A stretch of DNA of 64,000 nt. It comes from Pyrus communis (lineage: Eukaryota > Streptophyta > Magnoliopsida > Rosales > Rosaceae). Position numbers and translations under genes: made by a program. Shown one piece after another: positions 48,365-60,830 of the stretch. The DNA is taken from the NCBI RefSeq assembly GCF_963583255.1, contig NC_084806.1, positions 26,012,735 through 26,076,734 on the forward strand, in the 5' to 3' direction. Numbering within the stretch: position 1 is the stretch's first letter; every line of letters begins with the position of its first letter. Under the pieces are notes generated by a model. It was not told the origin of the DNA. It saw only the letters and a program-made list of their open reading frames with translations, and did not search any database.

Positions 48365-49269
48365 TCAAAGGCTCTCCATAAACACTTTAATGAAATCTGG
48401 CTTCTGTGAGTCATCCAAGGTGGACCAAATGTCCATCAGATCGGTATCTTTCACTAACTTCATTAAAATTCTTAGCACCTGATTGTATGAGAGACCCGTG
48501 TCCTGAAGCTCAGAAGGTAGTCTAGCTTTCGCTTCTTTGAAAGTAAAACTTTCACCTAATTTCTTCATTTCAGTAACAGCTTTATTCCAACCTTTACTAA
48601 TAACAGATACAATATTTGCATCACCGTCATTCCTACTCCTATTCCTCTTCCTAACAGGTTGAGATGCACTAGATGTAGCAACAGAATGAGATGGGGTAGG
48701 TGAAGGTGGAGGCATCTCGGAAGTCTCACAATCCTCACTTTCCAAACCCATATTTTCGATTGCATCTCTGCTAATTCAGCCATACTACCCGTGGCTCGGT
48801 CTCTCCCAAACACCGTACATAACCGCGGATACAACAGGAATGGCTTATTTGGTTTGCAAGACGCATTGAGATGTTTCTACAATAAGAATCCAAAGAAATC
48901 AAGGTTAAGACTTTCAAAGCAACTAATTGATAAAGAATAAGAAACAAAATTTACCTTCACCCACTCCTGTAGTATCTCGTCACTATCCACAACAACACAT
49001 TTTTTCTCATCATCCCAACCAAATCCAGATGTATTCATCATGTCATATGCAGATGAATACTTTTCTTTCAGACGCTTCAATTTGTTTTGTATATGCTTCG
49101 ACTCTATATTAATGCCAGGAATCTGTTCCCTCATCTTGGAGGCAACCATTACAAAAGTACCAGCCTTAAAACTGCCGGTCTCACATCTAACACCATTAAC
49201 AACCATCTCCTCGAGGATGGTAAGTAGTACATCCTCCTCTTGATCAATCCAATTACTCGAGGTGGCCAT
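48365..49269 (-). pseudogene. Harbinger Myb/SANT-like accessory protein
   Basis: Exon 1 runs from ATG 49269 (MATSSNWIDQEEDVLLTI) to 48955 with donor GTAAAT. Exon 2 resumes at 48876 and runs to the stop at 48365. The N-terminal part is the Myb/SANT-like (trihelix-related) DNA-binding domain that partners PIF/Harbinger transposases; in known systems it binds the terminal repeats and helps import the nuclease. The C-terminal half is Ser/Pro-rich, then helical (DLMDIWSTLDDSQKPDFI). A one-base loss near 48750 shifts the frame before MGLESEDCETS, so the protein is probably not made in full. Host-derived relatives with this domain exist, but the position inside the transposon argues for the accessory gene. 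Confidence 0.8.
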
Positions 49270-50128
49270 ATAATCTATCAAAAAGTCATATATTACATAA
49301 GTAACACAAATAAACATATTAGTAATCCATTCAACACTTAAATAATAGAACTCCCATATACAAGGAGGAGAGCTAAACGTATATGAGAACACCAAATAAA
49401 AGACACCAGGCTTTATCAGCCATAACATCCAGATAACTCCCAATTACCACATTACAATAACAAACATCTCAATAATCTTGATGTTACGAATTTTCAAGTC
49501 AATTACAACAACTACATTGAGTCCACATCTCAATAAAAGACAATTACAACAACTACCATGTCAACCAATTTTCAAGCCCTCATTCCTCTCCACTCATCAT
49601 ATATTTCTCTTACAAGATCATCCCTCCATTGAGTCTATGTCTGGCTTGACTCAACGGTTTCAATGTAGGCTAATACTTATGGTAAATCTTCCCCTATAGG
49701 TAATTCTTCAAATTCAAGCCTTGCATTTTCCTCAGGATCAACCGCCATATACATTCTGATAAAATTATGAAGTAAACTACATGCGATGATCATTTGTCCC
49801 TGAATCTTGATTGGATAGTGGGAAAGACTTTGTAAGATAGCCCAACGTGTTTTGAGGAGGCCAAAACATCTCTCAATGACATTCCTAGCATGTGAGTGTT
49901 TCATGTTAAAATATTCTTCATGATTCCTAGGTGCACGTGAATTGTCTTCCCACTCTTGCAAATGGTATCTAGTGCCTCTATACGGTGCTAGAAAACCCTC
50001 ACCATTTGTATATTCAGAATCAACCAAATAGTATGTACCTATATTAGTTGATAATAAATTTTAGTTGTTGGCCAACGAAGGTAAGGAAAAATACTAGGTA
50101 CTTGTCTATCTTACCAGTTGGGACCTTG

Positions 50129-51006
50129 TGTCACATCCTGGCCCGGGGGGGAGGGGGACCACTTCCTGGCCCCACTCCACCACCATAGCACGATATTGTC
50201 CGCTTTGGGCCCCGACCACGCCCTCACCGTTTTGTTTTTGGGAACTCACACGAGAACTTCCCGATGGGTCACCCATCCTGGGAAGTTGCTCGTGAGTTCC
50301 CAAAAACAAAACTGCTCCCTTTTTGTTATTTATTTACTTTACTAAAATAAAAGGAATAAAGAAAATAAAGAATAAATATAAAAAATTAAGATAAGAAACG
50401 ACACTTTGATTCGATATCATTTGATTCTATATCATAGAAATCAAAAGAGTTTTTATTTTTCCAATCGTAATAACAAGCAAGTATTTTAGTTTTCAAATAA
50501 AACAAAATTATTTATGAAACCCATCCTGGGAAGTTGCTCGTGAGTTCCCAAAAACAAAACCGTGAGGGAATGGTAAGCCCAAAGCAGACAATATCGTGCT
50601 ACAGTGGTGGAGCGGGCCCGGGAAGTGATCCGCCCCGGGCCAGGATGTGACAATTTGGTATCAGAGCCTAACCCTGGTCGTGGTGTGCCGATGAGGACGT
50701 TGGGCCCCTAAGGGGGGTGGATTGTGACATCCCACATCGCCCAGGGGAGTGATCCTTATATGTATATTCCCATCTCTACCTAGCACGAGGCCTTTTGGAA
50801 GCTCACTGGCTTCGGGTTCCATCGGAACTCCGAAGTTAAGCGAGAAAGGGGCTAGAGCAATCCCATGATGGGTGACCCACTGGGAAGTTGCTCGTGAGTT
50901 CCCAAAAACAAAACCGTGAGGGAATGGTAAGCCCAAAGTGGACAATATCGTGCTACGGTGGTGGAGCGGGCCCGGGAAGTGATCCGCCCTAGGCCGGGAT
51001 ATGACA
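50129..51006 (+). mobile_element. Cassandra TRIM retrotransposon, rearranged, TSD CCTTG
   Basis: CCTTG flanks both ends (50124-50128 and 51007-51011). The right part is standard: end of a 5' LTR at 50652, tRNA-Met-type primer site TGGTATCAGAGC (50656-50667), polypurine tract (50710-50722) and a 284-bp 3' LTR (50723-51006). Cassandra LTRs are known for carrying a 5S rRNA promoter, present here. The left part is abnormal: an inverted LTR piece (50129-50275) meets a forward piece head to head, and about 200 bp of AT-rich DNA (50313-50516) separates it from the rest. There is no coding capacity. Confidence 0.88.
50785..50890 (+). other. 5S rRNA-derived segment inside the Cassandra LTR
   Basis: The blocks aactccgaagttaagcg and tgatgggtgacccactggga match the internal control region and 3' part of plant 5S rRNA with a few changes. 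In Cassandra this segment is thought to act as a pol III promoter. It is not a functional 5S gene: the 5' part diverges and the middle is altered. Confidence 0.8.
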
Positions 51007-52113
51007 CCTTGAGGTGATTAGCTCTAGTAACAACATCACCAAGAACTCTCGAATCAGTAGCTGATCCCTCCCAACCGAATAACACATACGAATTTGAGGT
51101 CGTGTGTGCATACGCCTAACACATTAGTTGCTATATGACCCTTCCTTGTTCTATATCTTGGTCTATCAACATCAGGCACAGTGACCCCTATGTATGTTCC
51201 ATCTAGCGCTCCTAAGCAACCCTAGACAAAAGAAAAACTTATATTAATTAACAACTACAAATAATTATGTTATTAATGATTTTACTATGATGCTTACCTT
51301 AAAGCATTTCCATCTCGATTCCGTGCAATCCTCTGGGATAGGGATTGGTTTTGCAAACAACACATCTTGCAAACTGAGCAATGCATGCAATACTTTGCGG
51401 ACATACTGACTAATAGTTTCACCAGACCTAATGAATCTAACTTGCATCGACCTATTTTTATTGTGGTGGGCTAATATGTTAACAAAAGTAGCTACTTGCT
51501 CATCTATTGTAACATGACCATCATCTACCAATGCACCACAAGTTTGTAGTAAATCACATAAAACCGTAAATGCATTCCTATCCATTCGCAGCTCCGACAA
51601 ATAGTTAGTATCACTCAATTGCGTGATATGATTTATTTCCTCTCTCCTAACATGAAGTCCAACAAATTTCCTCTACTCTAAACTAGCTATTTCCTGTTGT
51701 CTCCTTTGTTGTTGTCTATACCTCAACAATTGTGCATTCATAGTAAAGACTTGTACCATTATAATCCAAACGTTCAAAAGAACAAACAATTAAGTCTCAT
51801 ATTCATCCATACCTTCACGTTAAAAAAAACAACACATGAATGAGTGGAGCATCAACATACGCAGAATTCAATTACAAGCGTATGATTAAATGGTAAAACA
51901 AAGTGGAGAATCATATCCTAATTGCAATTCTTAAAGTGGAGCATCAACTTTGGCATGCGCTGAAAATCTGAGAGTGCTACCTTCTGAAGATTCGACTAAT
52001 GCTATATGAATGCACTTCAGTCTTGCAAAAACTAAGGTCATTAAAAATTAATGCAAACAAAGAGATGCTGCAAAGTGAAGATTTTTTTTCCATAAATACT
52101 TCTAGAACCAACT

Positions 52114-52147
<34 letters not shown>

Positions 52148-52554
52148 GGTAATATAACCTATTTCAGTGTAGATATTAAGGTTTGGTAGAATTCTACGAT
52201 AAGAGTTTGGCTCCTTCAAATTGAGTGAGGATTTTTTTTTTTTTTAATTTTTTTTGCATAAATACTACCAGAACCTATTTAATTTTAGATACTTGGACTT
52301 GGTAAAATTAATGATAAGAGTTTTACTCCTTTAAGGTTGAGTGAGGTCTTCGAAAGATGCATTTGTTTGTGTCCATATTCAAGATATGCTGGGAGTGGCT
52401 CTTGAACATAGAAGCATTAAATTTGGTTTTAAAAAAAATAACACAGAACACAATCCAACAGAGGAAAATCCAAAACATGTAACCCAATCCAATCCAACAG
52501 AACACCAAAACATCAGATTTATAGATTTCAGCACATAAAAATCGAAACTTAAAC

Positions 52555-55110
52555 TGTCACGCCCTGATCCCGACATACGTCCAGGATCGACATGTGACGT
52601 CACTCAAATACTCGTAATCTCACATACCCCGTCTCATAAATATGACAAATCACAATTCGAGAATCAAATCTCAAGGAAATTTTCGTTTACCTTATGGCTG
52701 CATCTAACCTCCTTGTTAGACTGCCTACGTACCCTCAAATAGGGATCAAGCCATTCGTAGTTCATTAACACAAAATCAGACGTTTATCCCACTAAGTTCA
52801 GAAAGAAAACAAAGCATTCCTCAAACATTTATTATAACCTGATAACATGTAGTTCCTGGACTCAGGCTACATAAGCAACCCCCATGAAAACATGATTTCT
52901 CACCCATCCAACATATAAATCATTATGTATCATCATGATATCGCAATTCACAACATACATCATATTTAAGAACCGACGACACACAAAACCATTCTCTAGC
53001 CGCACTAATTAATTAATTTGATCAAAGTAATAACAATCATTCCCATATCTTTTAAATTCATACCTTATGAAATCATAATCGAATCATGAAAACTCCCGAA
53101 GGAGTCACCCGGACGTCCAACATATTTTCTAACTCAATTCATAAGACTCGAAACCATTGACACAAATATATATAAAAACCAAGGCTAGAGTGACTTAGTT
53201 AGGCCAAGCCTACTTCTCTAAATAATGGGATTTTAGGCCACTCCACGAAAAACAATTACTCGGGTTCCGGACCATCACTCAACGGAACTAAACCAAATAT
53301 GATCACCTACAAAATGTACCAAGTACAATCAATCATCATCACCTCTAGAATGCGTATGGTCCCCCATCGTGGGTATACCAAGCAGGACTATCCATGTACC
53401 ACCTCCACGTGGTGCAATCTCATCATAACACATTGAACACAATGTTACGCATACATGCTATCGATTCCACATATCAACCAACATCTAGTCAGATGGCGCA
53501 CAACACAAGGAATTCCCTCAATTACTATTTCCACTAAAAATCTAATAAAGTACCTAACTCATCTTCTGACTTCCATCCCCATCTCATGCTAGGTAATAGT
53601 GCCAAGTTCAAATAGGTATTCAGTTGGCAAACATATCCAAATAATTATCAAACAATATTTAATTCCCATAATTGCCATAACATTCATCATAATTATCAAT
53701 CACATTATTAAAAAGATAATTAAACACATATATCACAAACATCATCAGTACACAAGCCAAATCCTATTTAATAAGCATAGGTTATAAGTATGTAACATTC
53801 ACATTTCAATAGAAATCACATTATAAAACCAACTCACATTTTCATACTAGTAAACATGCATAATATTTCTCAACTATGCAATCAACATCGTAAGGTTCTA
53901 TGCCTATGTTTCGTAACCTTCTTTCTTTATCGTTTAATAACCAACCTAAAGTTAATGGTTTTTCAAAACACTACCTCTTCACTTTTGCCACTACCCCTTT
54001 TCGACAAGTATAAGCCGCAATTATATACATATATATAGACACACATAGATACATATATAAGAGAAGTTGGTTCGTTTACCATTGATTTGAATATAAATAC
54101 TCGTAAACAATCTAAACTCTTAAACCCCAACCGAACACACTGAAATAAGCACAAAATTAACAAGGATGTTATTTCAACTAGAATTCCCTTCTAGGTCTAG
54201 ATGCTTGGTAACGAAAGAAGCATTTCATAAATCCAATGTTACATATCAGAAAATTCGATTTTTCCCAAAATTTCCCAAATTTCACAAGAATGAAGATCTC
54301 AACAAGTAGAGTAAACTTTATACCTGCGGCCAAGGCCAATTTGGCCGGAAAACACCCCAAACTGGCCACGAACTGCCAGAACCCAAAGATGGGTGCTCTT
54401 CAATTCGACTTCCTCGGTATCCCAACGCCCCTACAACCTATTGGGTCTTGATCCTGGGTCCAAGGGGAGTTGACTAAGGGTGGTGGTGGGTGGTGAAACT
54501 CACCGGAACGGCGGAATCGCCGTCAAAACTCCATGGGTCACCCACATGATTTTTACATGGTTTTGGACCCAAAACCTTTCAATCCTAGGCGAGAAAGGTA
54601 GAAGGGAGGTAGTGGAAGAGATTGCAGGTAGTTAATGGTGGTGGTTCAACGGAAAAGATGGCGAAAATCGTCGGAATTTGCTTGGGGTGGGGCGCGGGTG
54701 TACGGACGGGAAAGGGAGATCTCTTTCTTCCTTTTTTTTCTTTTCAATCCCTTTTTCCTCTTAAACCCAAAAAAGGTTTTTGGCCACTTATACTCCTAAG
54801 TGGAAATTATAATAATTTCCACAATCTATAGTTTCACAACTTCAAACGTCCGTAACTATACCGTTATAATTCGGACTCGCAAACGGCTTTCGCCTATGCA
54901 CTCGCGGCTTCGAGACCTATTCGAAAACATTACTTGTGACCTCGAAAGGTCAACGAGTAAATAATAATTTTTCCAAACTTCAACCTTCATACCTAGTTTA
55001 ATTGAAATCTAATTTTAAATAAATTAATATAATTTCTCAAAAATAATATAAAATCTCAATAATACAAATACGTAGATTATAACAATGAAATCCGGGAACG
55101 GGATTTCACA
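52555..55110 (-). mobile_element. Solo LTR (2556 bp), TSD TAAAC
   Basis: On the - strand it starts TGTGAAATCCCGTTCCCGG and ends CAGGGCGTGACA. TAAAC lies on both sides (52550-52554 and 55111-55115). No internal region is present, so it is a solo LTR. It is related in its end motifs to the LTRs at 5.9, 56.9 and 59.5 kb. The ORFs inside are chance. Confidence 0.88.
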
Positions 55111-56262
55111 TAAACAATGAAAAAATTAATCCAGATAGAGATACCTCTGAATGCAATACTGCTCAATAGGGGGAGTGGAAGCAGATAAACAGAGGCGGAA
55201 CTTTGGTTGCAGATGCAGTATTGGGCAGATCGATGCACTACAGAATACAAAGAAATTGAAACAAGCAAATCAGAAAAGAATACAAAGAAATCAAAGCACT
55301 ACAAAATACAAAGAAATTCAGCAGAATCAAGAGAGGCTCGAGGATTTGGCAAAATGGAAAGCTTGAAAGTGATTTTAGGTTCTTGGAAGGGTATGCAGGT
55401 ATATAAAATGGAAATCCCAGTAAATTCTTTTGTCATGTTTTGCAAAATCCATCTATTATTGGACAAGAAGTATGTGTTTTGTTGCGTATGTTTACGACAA
55501 TTTGGTTCTGATGAAATTTCATCTTCTTTTCTTTTCTACAGGACAATTTTGAGGAATTAATGACATGGAAGGATAAAGTCGAGCAACAGGTAGTGGAAAT
55601 TACAAATGTTTTGAATAATATGCAAGGACCAAAGGAGATCGAACCAACCAAAGTAGACGAAAACAGGTAGTGGAAATTACAAATGTTTTGCATCTTAATT
55701 GGGTGTTAATGATCGAAACAAGCAAATAAGAAAAGAATAATAATGTCACTTCAAATTTACATCAAAATTAGGACCTCCTGGAAGCAATTTTTTTATTTTA
55801 CAAAGAAAGAGAGACCAAGAGGCTACACAAAAACAGATCGAACCTGGAATAGAGATGCAGAGCTACTACACGGAAGAGGATGAGGAGGAAGGTTGCGAAG
55901 GGGAGATGCAGAGTTGAAGAGGCTACATGAAAGAAGATGAGGAGGAAGGTTGCGAAGGGGGGATGCAGAGGTGAAGAGGTTCACAGCTGCTAAGAATAAG
56001 AGAAGATAGTTTTAGGGTTTGTTGTATGATTTAGATGATATAAATTTTGAAAAAGGCAAGGGATATTTTTGTCTTAAAATGTTATAAATTTGTGTCCCAT
56101 GGACGTGGAACAAGTCGTTCCAGGGGGAAGACGGAATGAAAAATCATCCAAGACTTGTCCCGTGGAACAGCGTGTTCCACTCGTTTTAGGTGCACCAAAC
56201 GTGGGACGGAACATCTCGTTCCACTCTGTTTCGTCCCGTCCCACGTACCAAACGCGACCTAA

Positions 56263-56339
56263 AGGACTCATTGATCCGGAAAACCATTGAGAGTAACGGC
56301 GATGAGATCATGCTCAGAAACACACGCACCAACAACCAT
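56263..56339 (-). pseudogene. Copia gag segment (piece 3 of a split gag)
   Basis: The - strand reads VGACVSEHDLIAVTLNGFPDQ, continuing in frame from the piece at 59356-59517 once the MITE-like element is removed. It ends at the Harbinger target duplication. Confidence 0.75.
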
Positions 56340-56867
56340 TAAGACCATCTCCAAAGGAGATGTCAAATTTTGAACCTAAAATTTAAATTTGATAGCTTAT
56401 GTGGCATTTTGACATATTTTCATGTTTTGCTCTGCACCTGATATGTCAAATTAAACTATTATTTTATTACATTATTTTTGTTTTCTTAATTTCTGCCTGA
56501 TACTTTAAATTTTACATATAAATAATTCATAATAAAAGTCTTATTAATTTCTGAGGCTTCAGAGCATCAGCGTCGAACCGTAATCCGAACCCCTTACTTT
56601 TCATGGTGTTGGAGTTGCGCTCCATGGTGGGTAGGTCTTTGTCGTTGAGAATCTGGGTGGGGAACCAAAACGCAAGGTCGGCTAACGTATCAACCATCTA
56701 AGAAGAAGGGGTGAACTACAAAAAAGAGTAGAGAGAGAAAGTGGGGTTTGATGGGTTTGAGATATGGGGTTTTGCTGCTTGGTGAAGGTATAATAATGGC
56801 GAAGCCAACTTGGTTTGATGGTCTTATAGAGAAACTTACAGGGACCCAGCAGATATGAAGAAGCAGA

Positions 56868-57526
56868 TGACACACCTCGATCGAGATCAGGGCATGCTGG
56901 CCGTCACGTGGAAGTGACGTAACCATGTGCACAGTGCGGAAGCTAATAAAATAATAATGGAAATAGTAATACGAATAAATAAAAACTAGTTTACATAAAG
57001 TAATAACAAGTGCGAGCATAAGTGTGACGCTTAATTCAGAGCATAAAGCCTAAAGCAGTCTGGGAGAAAAAGACGCAACAAGAGTACACCCGAAGGTGGT
57101 CCTACGCTGGTGATCGTCTGTCAGATATGCCGGGAAAATCCTCAGGGAAACCACCAAACGTGCTAGCCAACTAGAACCTGGAGGGGCGCAAAACAAAAGC
57201 GTGAGTAGGCAAAAACAAAGCTTTTCAAAAACCATTTAATAAATGAGTTCTAACCCATCGCTGTAAAACCTGTATACCTCCCAGAAAATAGATATATATA
57301 TATATATATACACACACACCAATCATGCTCAAGAATATGCTATGCCAAACCTCAAAATGAAATGTAAGCGCTTAGGTAAAATCATATAACTGTCATATGA
57401 ACTGTCAGCTGGAGTCACCTAACGTGACCTGTACGGCTGGATCTAGAGCTCAAGTCTCAATCTCAGTAACTAGACCTGCACACGAGTTGGAACCACCTAA
57501 AGTGGTCTGTACGACAGGCCTGGGTG

Positions 57527-57574
<48 letters not shown>

Positions 57575-59057
57575 GCTCGAGTGCTACGATCACGTGAAGG
57601 CTGGGCGAATAATCGCGGGTCACCTATGAGTCGGAACCACCTAGAGTGGTCTGTACGACAGGGATGTGCACCTAACTTGGATCCAAGCTGAGCGTGTGGT
57701 GCGGGAGGTGACCATCACGTGAAGGACTGTGCCCAACTCTGGGCGGGAGCACTAACACTGGGGGTGCAGGTTATGAGCTCTCTAAGCATCTCGAATCACT
57801 ACTGAATGTAAACATGAATAACACTTACCTGGCACTTACCTGTGCGTCCGCAGCACCAATATATACACACACATATATATGCAACTAACCATGCATAACA
57901 ACCGGCAATATAAATATGGCATATAACGAGTAAACGTTTTAAATCACTTTCTGGGAAAAATATAAGTATATAGGTATATACGGAAAACCAAAAGCCCACT
58001 CACTGGTATGTGGAAGGGTCGTAACCCCCCTGTCTCGAGTGACCACGCTCGTCCTCGGGATAGGATTCACCTATATGCGAAACAACTACAAAAACGTTAA
58101 TTTTAAAACATATAACCAAACTTAAGAAATAACTTCTCATACAATGCTCAAATGGGGTGTATGAATACACCAACATGATCTACTCAACCTCAGGAACATC
58201 CCCATATTTTTAAAATAATTTTTCACCATCGCACGCACCGGCCACGCGCAAACACGTGCCTGGCACGCTGACGGCGTCAGTTGACGCCGTCAGGAATATT
58301 CCATTATCCCTAACGGTAACCGTTAACGGCGTCAGGAATATTTCGTCAGATTTGATAGAATATTCCGTCGTCTTCTCCGGCGAGGCTCCGGCGCCGTCGC
58401 CGACACCGGAAAATCGGGAAAACTTTAAATCGTCCTATCTTCTTCGTTTTTCAACCAAATTTCATAAAATTGGTACCAAAATGAAGCTTACAACGAGAGG
58501 AACACAATCATACCACTTTCAAGTGCCAAAATCCACAAAATCTCACTGGAAAATCACCCCAACTCCGACCAACCTCGAAACTCGTGATCCCGACGTCCAA
58601 AACCTTCAAACGAACCACCCCAAGCCTCCTAGGGACCTCACCAAGCTTCCTACAAGCTTGAAATTCCCAAAAACATGAAAAATTACGTGTGCATGAATAG
58701 TACCAAAATCGGGCATCCCAAGTTCGACGTGAAAACAAAGGTATCCTTACCTGAAATGGGTATGGTTGGACTCCTACGAGCCTCACGAGCATGGATATGT
58801 ACTTTGTTTCTTCGATCTGTGAAGGTTTGATGTGTTTGTGTGCGTGTCCGTACGTTTCAAGGAAAATGGGAAAGGAATGGGGCTCGGGACAGGGTGCAGG
58901 AATAGGGAGAAAAGGGTGTGGAGTGTGGGAGAGTGTGTGTGGCCCAAAACATGCCAACAAAACTCAAAAACATAACACAAAACGTAAAGAAATCGAACTA
59001 GGGGCAAAATCGTCTTTTCACGCGTACGTTTTAAAATTCTCGGGACGGGCTGTCACA
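56868..59057 (-). mobile_element. Solo LTR (2190 bp), inverted relative of the 5.9 kb copy
   Basis: The + strand starts TGACACACCTCGATCGAG and ends CGGGCTGTCACA, the mirror of the LTR at 5873-8006. The two copies share long blocks, including MPGTLTASV.. type ORF shadows at 6298-6663 and 58256-58678. The flanks GCAGA (56863-56867) and TAGAG (59058-59062) do not match, so the target duplication is lost or the element formed by inter-element recombination. A (TA)n tract lies at 57529-57573. Confidence 0.82.
57529..57573. repeat. (TA)n microsatellite inside the solo LTR
   Basis: About 22 TA units; the sister LTR at 5.9 kb has only a short equivalent. Confidence 0.9.
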
Positions 59058-59355
59058 TAGAGGTTAGTGAGAACGAGAGAATAGAGGAGGAAGATATCTC
59101 TGGGACGATGAGAGGCTTTATTGAAAGTTGAGAGGAAGCCCCTAATAAATTACATTAAAATATTAATAAAACACATTTAATAATTAGTAAAAAAAATTTG
59201 AAGCTATTGTCAAATTTGACAGCAAGCCCTTTTGCTACCATTCCATGTCATGCCACATAGGATTTGACATTTCAGTTGGAAACAATTAGTGGTTGTTTTT
59301 TTTTACTGTTATAGCTTACGTGGACAATTTGATATCTCCTTTGGAGATGCTCTAA

Positions 59356-59517
59356 GGCATTAGAAATTCCTTTAATTCGTTGTAGGTACCCAAAGATAGG
59401 AAGATCACCTTTCTGTACAAAATGAAGATGACATTTGAGTTGGTGAATGTGAGCAGTAGAAACAGCACCAAAATGATCTTCAAGGTTCAGCCAGAGCTCA
59501 TGAGATGAAGGTACACC
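59356..59517 (-). pseudogene. Copia gag segment (piece 2 of a split gag)
   Basis: The - strand reads SSHELWLNLEDHFGAV and continues with HLHFVQKGDLPIFGYLQRIK, a UBN2-type copia gag. It is bounded by the target duplications of the solo LTR (59518-59522) and the MITE-like element (59353-59355). Confidence 0.85.
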
Positions 59518-60017
59518 AACAGTGACACGCCCCGACCCCGATATTCCCCGAATACCAGGATAGACACGTGCTGGCCAACACCCGAAGGTGACGAAAGCCA
59601 TTTATTGAGTGCAAATGCTGAAAACAAGGGATAAATAAGGTTTATAAATATAAAAGAATAATTAATATGCAAATAAGGACCGTGTTCAGAGCACATCTCT
59701 AATCTAGAACGCTAAAAGAAAATAATAATAAAATTGAATGAAACAAAGGAGTGGGTCCTACACCGAGAGGACTCGAAGATGCCGATGTGGAAGTGCCTGG
59801 ACGTCGGGATTGTATGCCTCGATTCTAAGTTCTGAAGGGGGCGCAAAACAAACATGAGTGGACCAAGTTGATATATATATAATAAAACAGTTATCAACGT
59901 ACTAACCCCCAGGTTTTATGAAAACACAATATAATGATAAAACCTAGCATGTCGTGCAATATCTCAAATCATAATTCGCATAAATAATAAACACTAGTGA
60001 ATGTCCGATATAACACT

Positions 60018-60120
60018 TCAGGCCCCATGCCGGCTCCCCGTCTCTGAGCAGACAGTCAGAGGAAAATACACTTCAGGCCCCTTGCCGGCTCCCCATCTCT
60101 GAGCAGACAGTCAGAGGAAA
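60018..60120. repeat. Tandem duplication within the solo LTR
   Basis: A unit of about 52 bp with gccggctcccc and gagcagacagtcagaggaaa is present twice in a row; a third, degraded start follows (ctccagaccctatgcc). Confidence 0.8.
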
Positions 60121-60689
60121 ACACACTCCAGACCCTATGCCAACACCAAACCGTCGCCCGGGATGGACAGGATCTATCCCTACGTCCCGTAGCGGAAAAG
60201 ACCACTAGGTAAGTACAAAGCCAGTTAACATACATATATTGAAAATCAACTTCATAATATAAAGTCATCCATCATCTATACTATAAAGAGGTGTTCTAAA
60301 CATGTTCTAAATATCATATCGTCATCCATCAGATATTCTATAAGAACATGGGTTATAGGAAAAATAGTAATAATTCAAACTAGCCTCAGTAAGCATGTTA
60401 TCTCGTAAAACGTTTCATAAAACATAATCATCAAATCATGCTTTTCATGTATGCATTTCTACTATCAAAACATGCATTTTTAGAAGGGATCCACTCACAG
60501 TACTTTGCCGTCGAAAAGTCACGCCATTAGCGAAGACGGAAACGCCGCAATTAAACGCCCCTAAGCACATAAAGGGTACATTTAGTCAAACTCTATTCAA
60601 ACGATTGAATTTGGGAAAACAGACATCGGAAACAGGTTCAGAACGTCGAAATTAGCCTAGGAGGGGTTCCGCACGAAAACCCAAAAAGT

Positions 60690-60830
60690 CAACGGTCAAA
60701 GTCAACGTTGACCGTTGACCGTTGACCGGGTCTGGGTCCGGGTCAACAAGTCAAACGGGTCAGGGTCACGGGTCAACGGGTCAGGGTCACGGGTCATGGG
60801 TCACCGGTCACGGGTCAGGGCTTTAGGGTT
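60690..60830. repeat. Imperfect gtcaacg/gggtca repeat within the solo LTR
   Basis: Short units of gttgaccg and cgggtcagggtcac are repeated over about 140 bp. TGAC-type W-box cores are therefore dense here; whether this matters for LTR transcription is unknown. Confidence 0.7.

Larger units (their letters stand above)
49677..51759 (-). pseudogene. Harbinger DDE transposase (HARBI1-like), split by Cassandra
   Basis: It starts near ATG 51759 (MVQVFTMNAQLLRYRQQ), and an early stop lies in the N-terminal part. The helical N-terminal domain is at 51265-51618. Catalytic residues are visible: Asp in [13 protein letters not shown] (about 51210), Asp in [11 protein letters not shown] (about 51050) and Glu in NVIERCFGLLKTRW (about 49870). 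The Cassandra insertion lies between the last two; removing it joins HLK to VPTGK. Two introns are likely (about 51223-51296 and 50035-50105). A 2-bp loss near 51090 shifts the frame. Stop at 49677. It is inactive, but the motif set shows it was an autonomous-type gene. Confidence 0.85.
47789..56259 (-). mobile_element. PIF/Harbinger transposon, 8.5 kb, formerly autonomous, TSD TAA
   Basis: The terminal inverted repeats are GGTACCGTTTGGTACG (left) and, reverse-complemented, GGTCGCGTTTGGTACG (right). TAA flanks both ends (47786-47788 and 56260-56262). It carries the two genes typical of the family on the - strand: a Myb/SANT-like protein (48365-49269) and a DDE transposase (49677-51759). About 3.4 kb of its length is later insertion: Cassandra (50129-51006) and a solo LTR (52555-55110). 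It sits inside a copia gag. Both genes are now broken. Confidence 0.9.
56343..59352. mobile_element. Harbinger-type MITE-like element (0.82 kb) split by a solo LTR, TSD TAA
   Basis: The terminal inverted repeats are GACCATCTCCAAAGGAGAT (left) and, reverse-complemented, GAGCATCTCCAAAGGAGAT (right). TAA flanks both ends (56340-56342 and 59353-59355). The interior is AT-rich near the ends, with a GC-richer middle (56570-56870 and 59058-59150). Its own length is 820 bp; the other 2190 bp are the solo LTR at 56868-59057. No transposase is present. Confidence 0.82.

Noticed and set aside
48927..49243. + strand ORFs opposite the Harbinger Myb/SANT gene
   Set aside because: Antisense shadows of the recognised - strand domain.
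50785..50890. Candidate 5S rRNA gene
   Set aside because: It is the 5S-derived part of a Cassandra LTR, altered in sequence and flanked by LTR DNA.
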